Assembly: GCA_017501175.1 (NCBI GenBank) | Contig: JAFVXK010000006.1 | Span: 1-43,511, forward strand | Direction: 5' to 3' | DNA: 43,511 nt | Origin: Clostridia bacterium | GTDB lineage: Bacteria; Bacillota_A; Clostridia; Oscillospirales; CAG-272 | Shown: positions 8,400 to 15,189 of the stretch, piece after piece | How positions within the stretch are numbered: the stretch's first letter is position 1 | Layout of the letters: every line of letters begins with the position of its first letter | Translations under genes and position numbers: made by a program | Notes under the pieces: model-generated | What the model was told of the DNA's origin: nothing | Databases searched by the model: none | Seen by the model: the letters and a program-made list of their open reading frames with translations, nothing else

Positions 8400-8539
8400 T
8401 TTTGGAACGTCATTTTGCGTAAGAACGAAAAGACAAAAGCCTTGTCTTTCCTATCGCCGTTTCCTCCCTCTCGACGTATGTAGATACGCCTTCGGGTCGG
8501 AAAGCGACGATTCTTCCTGCAAACTGACTGTCCCGAAAG
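8400..8539. mobile_element. MITE-like element, tandem copy 1
   Basis: First of two tandem 140-bp units, about 96% identical. It begins with GTTTTGGAACGTCA and ends with an imperfect inverted copy (complement CTTTCGGGACAGTCA). It has no coding capacity; the apparent minus-strand ORF across it shifts frame between copies. It is inserted exactly at the 3' edge of the riboswitch P1 helix. Confidence 0.7.
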
Positions 8540-8679
8540 TTTTGGAACGTCATTTTGCGTAAGAACGAAAAGACAAAAGCTTTGTCTTTCCTATCGCCGT
8601 TTCCTCCCTCTCGACGTATGTAGATACGCCTTCGGGTCGGAAAACGACGATTCTTCCTGCGAACTGACTGTCCCAAAAC
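8540..8679. mobile_element. MITE-like element, tandem copy 2
   Basis: Second 140-bp unit. Its ends, GTTTTGGAACGTCA at the left and the complement of GTTTTGGGACAGTCA at the right, form 14-15 bp terminal inverted repeats. The sequence just after it starts TTTGGAA again, as expected if that string is the duplicated target or shared junction. Confidence 0.7.
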
Positions 8680-8749
8680 ATTTGGAAGCATTCCTTGGGC
8701 AAACGGAGGAAAAAGCTTAGCGGACGGTATATTCACGCCCGTTTTGCGT

Positions 8750-8784
8750 CCCCGCGCCGAGTGGTGCAGGGGCTTTCTTTTTTT
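8750..8784 (+). terminator. Intrinsic terminator, probable expression platform of the B12 riboswitch
   Basis: CCCCGCGCC pairs with GGTGC-A-GGGG (nine pairs, one bulged A, four-base loop) and is followed by a T-rich run. It lies between the repeats and the lipoprotein ribosome site, so it can gate expression of the uptake genes. Confidence 0.75.
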
Positions 8785-8830
8785 ACTCGGAATGTCTCCC
8801 TGAAATCAAAAAAGAAAAGGAGACAAAAAA

Positions 8831-9292
8831 ATGAAAAGGATTTTATCACTTATTCTCGTAGCAGTTATGCTGCTCTCGCTCGTAGCCTGCGGCGGAACGC
8901 TTGCAGAGCAGGGCGACGTCAGCGTCGTTATCGAGAACCGCGACGGTACTTATACTGTCTACAAGGCATACCTTGAGGATGTAGAAAACAAGGGAGAGGG
9001 CGTTTACGGCGTCATTCAGTACCTGATGGAGAGGGAGAATAATCCCCTCACCGCAGACATCGTTGACTCTACCTACGGCGCGTACGTCAACGCGATAGGC
9101 TCGCTCACCCCCGACGTAACAAAGAACGAATACGTTTGCCTCTATACCTCGCTTGAGCGCGATTTCGATACCAGCGATTACGTTAAAGAGCTTGAATACG
9201 AGGGTATTACGCTTAAGACCTCGGGATTTGGCTTCACTTCTATGTCGGCTGAAAAGGGAACTGTGATTCTCTGCAGGATAGAGAGCTATTGA
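8831..9292 (+). CDS. DUF4430-like lipoprotein, candidate cobalamin-binding protein
   Basis: The 153-residue protein has a lipoprotein signal (lipobox LVACG, Cys near residue 20) and a single small extracellular domain. The pattern GAYVNAIGS...NEYVCLYTS followed by a late GFGFTSM resembles the DUF4430 fold, related to the C-terminal domain of intrinsic factor and transcobalamin. It is the first gene behind a cobalamin riboswitch and ends one base before an ECF S component. A role as surface corrinoid receptor is therefore a reasonable inference; ligand binding is not proven by sequence. An AAAAGGAGA site precedes the ATG. Confidence 0.68.
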   Translation: MKRILSLILVAVMLLSLVACGGTLAEQGDVSVVIENRDGTYTVYKAYLEDVENKGEGVYGVIQYLMERENNPLTADIVDSTYGAYVNAIGSLTPDVTKNEYVCLYTSLERDFDTSDYVKELEYEGITLKTSGFGFTSMSAEKGTVILCRIESY

Positions 9293-9293
9293 T

Positions 9294-9842
9294 ATGAAAT
9301 CAGCACCTAAAAGGAGAGCAATCTCGGGTGCTAAGGCTATCGCGCTCGTCGGTATTACGGCTGCTACCGTCGAGTGCGCAAAGCTTGCGCTCTCGGCTAT
9401 CCCAAACGTAGAGGTCGTCACTCTCCTTCTTGCCCTTTACGGCTACGTTTTTGGCTGGTACGGAGTGCTTTCGGCTGTCGTTTTCGTCAGTATAGAGCCT
9501 ATAATCTACGGCTTTGGCACTTGGGTTGTTTCCTATTATATTTATTGGCCGCTTGTGGCATTCACTTTTATGCTTCTCGGTAAAATAAGGCTGAAAAACC
9601 GCTGGCTTCTGACTGCCGCGGCACTCGTCTTGACATTCTTCTTCGGGGTTCTCTCCTCGCTTATAGACGTTGGGCTTCTTTCAGGAAATTTCGACAATTT
9701 TATATATCGCTTCGGCGTGTACTATGCGCGCGGAATAGCCTTTTACGCGATACAGCTCGCCTGCAACGCGGTGCTTTTCCCGCTTGCGTTTAATTTCCTC
9801 GCCGATAAGCTCTCGCGGCTTCGGGTGCAGTTTTTCAGGTAA
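9294..9842 (+). CDS. ECF transporter S component, predicted cobalamin-specific (CbrT-like)
   Basis: This is a 182-residue membrane protein with about six hydrophobic segments and a basic N-terminus. It has the length and layout of energy-coupling-factor substrate-binding subunits (short loop GYVFGWYGVLSA, conserved-looking SSLIDVG). The general ECF module (two ATPases and the T protein) is not in the window and is normally encoded elsewhere. Position directly behind the riboswitch-controlled lipoprotein indicates vitamin B12 or a precursor as substrate. Confidence 0.78.
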   Translation: MKSAPKRRAISGAKAIALVGITAATVECAKLALSAIPNVEVVTLLLALYGYVFGWYGVLSAVVFVSIEPIIYGFGTWVVSYYIYWPLVAFTFMLLGKIRLKNRWLLTAAALVLTFFFGVLSSLIDVGLLSGNFDNFIYRFGVYYARGIAFYAIQLACNAVLFPLAFNFLADKLSRLRVQFFR

Positions 9843-9863
9843 TTATATCTAAAGTGAATAACG

Positions 9864-9908
9864 CCTCTCTTTTCCGTCAACGCTTGATTTTGGGAAAGAG
9901 AGGTTTTT
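9864..9908 (+). terminator. Intrinsic terminator of the B12 operon overlapping the spoIIR ribosome site
   Basis: CCTCTCTTT (from 9864) pairs with AAAGAGAGG (9895-9903), followed by TTTTT (9904-9908). The 3' arm supplies the AGAGAGG ribosome site of spoIIR, whose ATG is at 9911. Any message entering from upstream would hide that site in the hairpin. Confidence 0.72.
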
Positions 9909-9910
9909 AT

Positions 9911-10498
9911 ATGAAAAAAATTCTGACTATGGCGCTTTCGCTTCTCACGGCGGCACTTCTTATGGGAGCTATGCCTACCGAGGCGGACGCTGAGATTTAC
10001 TCGGACACACTGCGGCTACATATCCTTGCCGCCTCGGATACCGAGGAGGACCAAGCCTTGAAGCTTTTGGTACGCGACGCAATTCTCGCCGAATACTCGG
10101 CACAGCTTTCGGGACAGGACGGGCTTGACGCGGCACTTGCCGAGGCAGAGGCGCTTCTTTGCGACATTAAGGCGACGGCAGAGCGCTGCATTAAGGAAAA
10201 CGGCTACGATTACTCCGTCGAGGTGTCGCTCGGCGAGGAATGGTACGACACGCGCGAGTACGAGGATTTTTCGCTTCCGCGCGGAGTGTATAGCTCGCTT
10301 ATAGTCAAAATAGGCGAGGGCAAGGGTCGAAATTGGTGGTGCGTGATGTATCCGCCGATGTGTCTTGATATGGCGCTCGACGCGCCGAGCGACGACTGGG
10401 TGTCGGACTATACCGAGAGCGAGCTTTCCTTGATTTCGGGCGGAAAATACAGGGTGAAATTCAAGCTTCTTGAGCTTATTTCGGATTTTATTGACTAA
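9911..10498 (+). CDS. spoIIR: Stage II sporulation protein R
   Basis: This 195-residue secreted protein has a signal peptide ending near TEADA. Family hallmarks are LRLHILAASDTEEDQALKL near the start of the mature part, and RGVYSSLIVKIGEGKGRNWW followed by CVMYPPMC. SpoIIR is made in the forespore, crosses into the intermembrane space and triggers SpoIIGA to activate sigma-E in the mother cell. It marks the host as an endospore former. I take the ATG at 9911 because it starts the signal peptide; the frame extends to an unlikely GTG at 9854. The ribosome site lies in a terminator hairpin. I could not identify a convincing sigma-F promoter. Confidence 0.93.
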   Translation: MKKILTMALSLLTAALLMGAMPTEADAEIYSDTLRLHILAASDTEEDQALKLLVRDAILAEYSAQLSGQDGLDAALAEAEALLCDIKATAERCIKENGYDYSVEVSLGEEWYDTREYEDFSLPRGVYSSLIVKIGEGKGRNWWCVMYPPMCLDMALDAPSDDWVSDYTESELSLISGGKYRVKFKLLELISDFID

Positions 10499-10502
10499 AC
10501 GG

Positions 10503-10531
10503 TTGATTTTCTCTCCCGTTTGTGATAAAAT
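10503..10531 (+). promoter_or_regulatory. Probable smpB promoter
   Basis: TTGATT (10503-10508), 17 bases, TAAAAT (10526-10531) with a TG extension. It starts four bases after the spoIIR stop. The next element, a 282-bp inverted-repeat unit, begins four bases after the -10, so the predicted transcript starts inside it. Confidence 0.75.
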
Positions 10532-10534
10532 ATC

Positions 10535-10816
10535 TTAGGTTAACAAGAGTAATCAGAACTCGCTCTAAAGCCTGAATTTTCAGCGCTTTCGGCACTTATC
10601 ACTCTTGCCAAGTGCGCACTTGGCGGCGAGCGCAAAGCACCAAAATCATCTAAAAATTAATGCTTGAGAGTTCGTCTCGAATTTTCGAGATAGCGAATTT
10701 TGTGGAAGACGAGGTTAAAATTCAAAATAATATGCGGATATTATAAGGATTTTTACCGAAGTATTACACGAAATTCGCATCTCTAAAACGGGTTCGGATT
10801 GCTCTTGTTAACCTAA
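10535..10816. mobile_element. MITE with 27-bp terminal inverted repeats
   Basis: TTAGGTTAACAAGAG and the following bases (10535-10561) are repeated inverted at 10790-10816 with 24 of 27 positions matching. The interior is non-coding and holds a perfect 18-bp palindrome at 10607-10624. TA lies at both outer edges, as for MITEs mobilised by IS630/Tc1-type transposases; the transposase family is inference. The unit fills the 5' leader of smpB, ending just before its ribosome site. Confidence 0.82.
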
Positions 10817-10834
10817 AAACGAAAGGAGCGCACG

Positions 10835-11299
10835 ATGGCAGAGAAGAGCGCAACCAAAATAATAGCCGATAACAGAAAGGCGCGCCACGACTATTTCGTC
10901 GAGGAAACCTACGAGGCGGGCATTGAGCTTTTCGGCACAGAGGTCAAGTCGCTCCGCGCGGGCGGCGTCAATCTGAAGGACTCCTACTGCGAGATAGACG
11001 GGGGCGAGATGTTTGCCCTCGGCGTACATATAAGTCCCTACGAGCAGGGCAACATCTTTAATCGCGAGCCGCTCCGCCCGAAGAAGCTCCTTATGCATAA
11101 GCGCGAGATAATGAAGCTGACGGGACTCGTTTCGCGCGAGGGATACACCCTCGTACCGCTTTCGCTTTATTTCAAGGGCTCGTACGTCAAATGTGCCGTA
11201 GGACTTTGCAAGGGTAAGAAGCTCTACGACAAGCGCGACGTCGCCGCAAAGCGCGACGCTGACAGAGTTATTGAGCGCAGTATGAAGGACAGATTTTAA
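10835..11299 (+). CDS. smpB: SsrA-binding protein SmpB
   Basis: The 154-residue protein matches SmpB in length and motifs: NRKARHDYFVEETYEAGIEL, GTEVKSLRAG and NLKDSYCEI in the N-terminal barrel, and a basic C-terminal tail beginning KGKKLYDKRD that enters the ribosomal decoding site. It works with tmRNA in trans-translation to rescue stalled ribosomes. tmRNA itself is not in the window. An AAAGGAG site precedes the ATG. Its promoter is separated from it by the MITE. Confidence 0.97.
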   Translation: MAEKSATKIIADNRKARHDYFVEETYEAGIELFGTEVKSLRAGGVNLKDSYCEIDGGEMFALGVHISPYEQGNIFNREPLRPKKLLMHKREIMKLTGLVSREGYTLVPLSLYFKGSYVKCAVGLCKGKKLYDKRDVAAKRDADRVIERSMKDRF

Positions 11300-11336
11300 A
11301 ACATAAAAAAATATTGAAAAATTTTTCAAAAAAGGT

Positions 11337-11365
11337 TTGACAAACGACGTAAAGAGTGCTATAAT
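11337..11365 (+). promoter_or_regulatory. Sigma-A promoter of the antiporter gene
   Basis: TTGACA (11337-11342), 17 bases and TATAAT (11360-11365), with a TG extension before the -10. It lies about 100 bases upstream of the antiporter start. Confidence 0.87.
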
Positions 11366-11388
11366 CATTTGCGTTAATAAAGAACTTA

Positions 11389-11419
11389 CCGGTCGGGCAG
11401 GCTCTCGACCGGAATTTTT
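11389..11419 (+). terminator. Leader terminator/attenuator of the antiporter gene
   Basis: CCGGTCGGG (11389-11397) pairs with CTCGACCGG (11404-11412), with a six-base loop, followed by AATTTTTTT. It sits between the promoter and the coding start, so full transcription requires read-through. No known riboswitch class was recognised in the roughly 20-base sequence before it. Confidence 0.72.
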
Positions 11420-11467
11420 TTGGGACTTTCGTCATAAGATGCCAAAGATGGCGTCAAGGAGGCTTCT

Positions 11468-12745
11468 ATGGAAATTTTACTATCACTTTCGGTGTGTCTG
11501 CTCGCGGGACTTCTTTTGTCCCGACTTGCAAAGCTTTTGTCGCTGCCGGCGGTAACGGCGTATCTCGTCGCGGGAATTCTCGTCGGCCCGTTCGTGCTCG
11601 GACGTCTTGGCATCGAGGGTCTTGGCTTTATCTCACTTGAGTCCGTCGAGGATTTTTCGCTTCTCTCCGACCTCGCGCTCGGCTTTATCGCCTTTGCCAT
11701 CGGTAACGAGTTCCGCGTGTCACAGCTTAAGGAGATAGGAAAGCAGGCTACCGTTATAGGCATTCTTCAGGCGGTTATCACAACGCTTCTCGTTGACGCC
11801 GTGCTTATCGGGCTTCACTTCGCAATGCCCAAGGTGCTTTCGCTCTCGGTTGCGATAACGCTCGGCGCTATTGCCGCAGCTACCGCGCCTGCTGCAACCC
11901 TTATGGTTGTCAAGCAGTATAAGGCAAAGGGGCCTGTCACATCAACGCTTCTTCCCGTCGTCGCGCTTGACGACGCGGTGGGACTCGTTATCTTCGCTAT
12001 ATCCTTTGGAATTGCAAGAAGCATCGAGGCTGGAAGCGTAAATATCCTCTCGGTTGTGCTTGAGCCGCTGCTTGAGGTTGTCGGCTCGCTACTGCTCGGT
12101 GCGGTTATGGGCTTTCTCTTCAACCTCACCGAGCGCGTTTTCCATTCGCGCTCAAAGCGTATGGCGGTTTCGGTCACCTTCGTGCTTCTCACCGTTGCGC
12201 TTGCCAAAATCGAGATTCCGATTGCAGAGGGCGTAACGCTCGTATTCTCCTCGCTTCTCACCTGTATGATGCTCGGCACGGTGTTCTGCAACGTCTGCGA
12301 CTTCTCCGAGGAGCTTATGGAGCGTGTCGATAGATGGAGCGCCCCGCTTCTTGTGCTTTTCTTCGTGCTCAGCGGTGCGGAGCTTAATCTTGAAGTGCTC
12401 TCAAACGGTATAATAGTGCTCGTCGGAGTGATTTACATAATCTCGCGCTCTGCGGGAAAGCTTCTCGGCGCATTCACAAGCGCAAAGATGTCAAGGTGTG
12501 AGCCGAACATCGTAAAGTATCTCGGTATCACGCTTCTGCCGCAGGCGGGCGTTGCGCTCGGTATGGCTAACACGGCAAACGACTATCTTCTTGGCGGTGA
12601 GCTTGTACTTAACATTACGCTCTTCGCGGTGCTCGTCTACGAGATAGTTGGTCCGTTTATGACGAAGAAGGCGCTCGAGGCGGCGGGCGAAATCGACCCC
12701 GAGGGCAAGGTCAGCGCAAGAGCTGTGAAAACCAAAGAGAAATAA
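11468..12745 (+). CDS. CPA2-family cation/proton antiporter
   Basis: This 425-residue membrane protein is built of a dozen or so hydrophobic segments. Motifs of the monovalent cation:proton antiporter-2 family (KefB/NapA-like) are visible: LPAVTAYLVAGILVGPFVLG near the N-terminus, the unwound-helix segment TAPAATLMVV, and a likely ion-binding DDAVG in ALDDAVGLVIFAISFGIA. There is no C-terminal TrkA-N or TrkA-C domain, so it is not a full KefB/KefC. It probably exchanges Na+ or K+ for protons. A strong AAGGAGG site precedes the ATG, and a promoter-attenuator leader lies upstream. Confidence 0.9.
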   Translation: MEILLSLSVCLLAGLLLSRLAKLLSLPAVTAYLVAGILVGPFVLGRLGIEGLGFISLESVEDFSLLSDLALGFIAFAIGNEFRVSQLKEIGKQATVIGILQAVITTLLVDAVLIGLHFAMPKVLSLSVAITLGAIAAATAPAATLMVVKQYKAKGPVTSTLLPVVALDDAVGLVIFAISFGIARSIEAGSVNILSVVLEPLLEVVGSLLLGAVMGFLFNLTERVFHSRSKRMAVSVTFVLLTVALAKIEIPIAEGVTLVFSSLLTCMMLGTVFCNVCDFSEELMERVDRWSAPLLVLFFVLSGAELNLEVLSNGIIVLVGVIYIISRSAGKLLGAFTSAKMSRCEPNIVKYLGITLLPQAGVALGMANTANDYLLGGELVLNITLFAVLVYEIVGPFMTKKALEAAGEIDPEGKVSARAVKTKEK

Positions 12746-12765
12746 GACCTATCTTAAACAACTAA

Positions 12766-12793
12766 AAAAGGCGACCTTATGGGGTCGCCTTTT
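12766..12793. terminator. Bidirectional intrinsic terminator
   Basis: An 11-bp stem (AAAAGGCGACC with GGTCGCCTTTT) lies between the convergent antiporter and hpf genes. T-runs are available on both strands. Confidence 0.88.
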
Positions 12794-12806
12794 CTGTATT
12801 CCGGAA

Positions 12807-13334
12807 TTATTCCTTGGTCGGTACGATTAGTCCGTAGCTGCCCGCTTTTCTCTTGTAAACCACGCACACCTCGCCCGACTTGTCATCGGTAAATGCATAG
12901 AAGCTGTGCCCTATGAGGTTCATCTGGAGAATTGCTTCCTCGGGACTCATTGGCTTTAAGGGGAAGGTCTTTACTCTTATCTCAAACTCGCCCTCCTCGA
13001 CGTACTCATCATCGTCCTCATCGCCTATGACGAATGCACCGCGCTTTAGGTTCTTTTCTATCCGCGTTTTGTTTTTGCGTATCTGTCTTTCAAGACCTTC
13101 GACAGCGCGGTCAAGGGCGGTCATAAAGGTCTCACCCTCGTCCTCACATCTGAAAACCGTGCCGTTATAATTTATGGTAATCTCGATGATTTTCGTCCCC
13201 TTGCGCGTTTTACAGGTGACAAGCGCCGCGGTGTCGTCGCCAAAGAACTTGTCGAATTTTGCAAGCTTCTTTTCCACGAGCGCTTTTAGGCTTTCACGAA
13301 CTGTCATCTGTTTTCCGTAAATCGAAATCTTCAT
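12807..13334 (-). CDS. hpf: Ribosome hibernation promoting factor, long form
   Basis: The 175-residue protein has the two-domain layout of long HPF. The N-terminal ribosome-binding domain includes MKISIYGKQMTVRESLKALV, and a C-terminal dimerisation domain carries KTFPLKPMSPEEAILQMNLI and HSFYAFTDDKSGEVCVVYKR. It dimerises 70S ribosomes into inactive 100S particles in stationary phase. I start at the ATG at 13334, where the family begins; the frame extends ten codons further. Its leader carries two stem-loops, one next to the ribosome site. Confidence 0.96.
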   Translation of the reverse strand: MKISIYGKQMTVRESLKALVEKKLAKFDKFFGDDTAALVTCKTRKGTKIIEITINYNGTVFRCEDEGETFMTALDRAVEGLERQIRKNKTRIEKNLKRGAFVIGDEDDDEYVEEGEFEIRVKTFPLKPMSPEEAILQMNLIGHSFYAFTDDKSGEVCVVYKRKAGSYGLIVPTKE

Positions 13335-13345
13335 ACCGATTACCT

Positions 13346-13464
13346 TGCTCCACTGTCGGAGCACCCTTTCATTGATGTTGCGGAGTTCCGTACGGTGTAA
13401 TTAAGATTACCCTGCGGATACCTATCCGCATCTATATTATAGCACGTTTTTTGTGAAAAATAAA
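13346..13464 (-). promoter_or_regulatory. hpf promoter and structured leader
   Basis: On the minus strand a TGC-extended TATAAT (13436-13441) has only a weak -35 (TTTATT, 13459-13464). Two hairpins lie in the leader: an 8-bp palindrome TGCGGATA/TATCCGCA (13413-13430) and TGCTCC/GGAGCA (13346-13363), whose arm borders the ribosome site. From 13465 to 13622 I see only AT-rich spacer. Confidence 0.6.
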
Positions 13465-13622
13465 TAGTTTTTCAAAAAAATTCACACATTTTTTAAGAAT
13501 TATGCACAAGAAACAAAATCCCACCGTTTAGTTACCTCATTTTGCACAAAAGTTTTCGGAATACTTACAGCGTCTTGACGCATATTATGTGACACCCGTG
13601 TTAAATTCTAGCGACAAAAAGA

Positions 13623-13656
13623 AGAAAAGCAACCGCATTTTTGCGGTTGCTTTTCT
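13623..13656. terminator. Intrinsic terminator downstream of the small membrane protein gene
   Basis: A 15-bp perfect stem (AGAAAAGCAACCGCA and complement) with a TTTT loop. It lies 20 bases after the stop of the minus-strand gene that begins at 13906. Confidence 0.88.
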
Positions 13657-13675
13657 ATGTAAGCTTTAGTTTACA

Positions 13676-13906
13676 TTATGCGAGCTTCGGGTGCTTGTAA
13701 AGAAGAGTGGTGACAAGGTCCCAAACCCAAGTAATAGTACATCCGCCGATAACCCAGATGATGCCGACGATGATAAGAACTGCATCGTTGTTAGCAACGC
13801 CCTTGATTATTCTGTAAATAGCCCAAACGATGTCAAGCACGGGGATACAGAGGATAATTTTTGCTATCCAAGGAAGATTGTCAAAGGATTTGATTAAGTC
13901 TTTCAT
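13676..13906 (-). CDS. Small two-helix membrane protein of unknown function
   Basis: The protein has 76 residues: a short amphipathic start (MKDLIKSFDNLPW) and two hydrophobic segments, AKIILCIPVLDIVWAIYRII and VLIIVGIIWVIGGCTITWVW. I do not recognise a characterised family; small proteins of this type are frequent in Clostridia. The ATG at 13906 is chosen because AGGAG lies nine bases before it and the upstream extension would cover the promoter. It is a monocistronic unit with its own promoter and terminator. Confidence 0.75.
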   Translation of the reverse strand: MKDLIKSFDNLPWIAKIILCIPVLDIVWAIYRIIKGVANNDAVLIIVGIIWVIGGCTITWVWDLVTTLLYKHPKLA

Positions 13907-13946
13907 TTCGTTTCTCCTAAAGTTTTTTTGGCATAACACCATTATC

Positions 13947-13975
13947 AGTATATCATATTCAGATTGATAAATCAA
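13947..13975 (-). promoter_or_regulatory. Promoter of the small membrane protein gene
   Basis: On the minus strand TTGATT (13970-13975), 17 bases and TATACT (13947-13952) with a TGA extension, about 40 bases upstream of the start. Confidence 0.8.
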
Positions 13976-14051
13976 GTGACAAAGCGAAAAAAGTTAATAC
14001 TTTTTAATAATTTTCGCGACTGGCGGACTTTCGAAAAGCGGGGGATAAAGG

Positions 14052-15032
14052 TCACTTAAAGAGCAAAAGAAGCGCCGCCTCGGCGTTTTTTCTCGCCTCG
14101 CGCTTGCTTTTTCCGATGCCGAGGGCGCGCTTGCCGAGAAGTCGGCACTCGCATCTGTACTCCCTCTCGGACGCCGTCGAGCGCTCTGTTTCACCGAGGT
14201 CGGTGTATTCGGGGGGAGAGGTATGCGCCTCGGCGGCGATATGCCTTAGGCTTTCGGTATATTCGGGCGCGTCGGCTCTTTTTTTCCGCTCGTCTTTTAG
14301 CTTTGCAAGGGCTGCTGCCGCCGCTGCGGTATCTGCCGCCTTTGTGTTTTTGCCCTCGCCCGTGCCGTAAAGCTCACAGCCTATGTAACAGCCTCTTGTG
14401 AAGATTTTTTGGTGGTCGGGGCCGCTCTCCGAGAGCGTCTTATATACGGGCGCGGGAAGCCTTACCGTCTTTTTCGCGCACCATTCCTGAAGCTCGTTTT
14501 TCGCGCTCTGGGGGACGGCACGTCTTGCGTCGGTAAAGTCGTACACCGAGGTGTCGAGCATTTTCTCAACCGAGGCGATGACAGGCTCGATGGACATTCC
14601 CGAATCGACGAAGACTGCGCCGATAATGCTCTCAAAGAGGTCCTCCATAACCGACGGCTGCGACCTTATGCCGAGCCTTTCGTCGCCCTCGCCCATAATG
14701 AGATATTTTTCAAGACCGAGCCTACCTGTGCTGACTGCGAGATTATGCTTATTGCTCAGCGCCGCCTTGATATTCGAAAAATCGCCCTCCTCAAGCGTGG
14801 TGCGAAGTCCGCCCGCGTCACGCGTTGAGCGCTCCTTCATAAGCAGGGTGATTATTGCCGTTGACAGCGCGCTGTCGCCTATAAATTCGAGCACCTCGTT
14901 TGACTGCAGAGAAAGACGCCCCTGCTCGTTGCAAAAGCTGCTTCTTGTAAACGCCTGCCTGAGAAGCGACCTGTCGCGGAAGCGGTAGCCGATTATCTCT
15001 TCGATTTTCTCGATGCTTTCGTCAAATTTCAC
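14052..15032 (-). CDS. rnc: Ribonuclease III with two dsRNA-binding domains
   Basis: This 326-residue protein is longer than the usual 220-240. The catalytic domain carries the signature NEVLEFIGDSALS (usual form NERLEFLGDAVL) and the second acidic motif EDLFESIIGAVFVDSG. The first dsRBD is complete (QSAKNELQEWC to AAAAAALAKLKDE). A second copy follows at the C-terminus: ESLRHIAAEA as helix 1, PPEYTDLGE, REYRCECRLLG and GIGKSKREARKNAEAAL, the classical SKKxAKxxAA motif. RNase III matures rRNA and cleaves structured RNA. The start is GTG with GGGAGA before it, and a consensus promoter lies upstream. Confidence 0.93.
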   Translation of the reverse strand: MKFDESIEKIEEIIGYRFRDRSLLRQAFTRSSFCNEQGRLSLQSNEVLEFIGDSALSTAIITLLMKERSTRDAGGLRTTLEEGDFSNIKAALSNKHNLAVSTGRLGLEKYLIMGEGDERLGIRSQPSVMEDLFESIIGAVFVDSGMSIEPVIASVEKMLDTSVYDFTDARRAVPQSAKNELQEWCAKKTVRLPAPVYKTLSESGPDHQKIFTRGCYIGCELYGTGEGKNTKAADTAAAAAALAKLKDERKKRADAPEYTESLRHIAAEAHTSPPEYTDLGETERSTASEREYRCECRLLGKRALGIGKSKREARKNAEAALLLLFK

Positions 15033-15061
15033 GGTGGCTCTCCCTTCATTTTGTTACTAAC

Positions 15062-15090
15062 ATTTTAGCACAAGCACCCACCCGTGTCAA
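15062..15090 (-). promoter_or_regulatory. rnc promoter
   Basis: On the minus strand TTGACA (15085-15090), 17 bases and TAAAAT (15062-15067) with a TGC extension. Confidence 0.87.
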
Positions 15091-15128
15091 GTAAAATAAA
15101 AAAAGTTTGGGTAAGTTTGCCTTAAATC

Positions 15129-15157
15129 TTGAAAAATTATATAAAGTGTGCTAAAAT
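15129..15157 (+). promoter_or_regulatory. Promoter of the MATE transporter gene
   Basis: TTGAAA (15129-15134), 17 bases and TAAAAT (15152-15157) with a TGC extension, 33 bases before the start. It is divergent from the rnc promoter. Confidence 0.82.
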
Positions 15158-15189
15158 AAATATTTAGAATAACTTTAAAGGACAGACAA

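Noticed and set aside
8410..8736. Minus-strand ORF with internal repetition
   Set aside because: It runs through the two tandem 140-bp repeats; the unit length is not a multiple of three, so the copies are read in different frames. Non-coding repeat is the better explanation.
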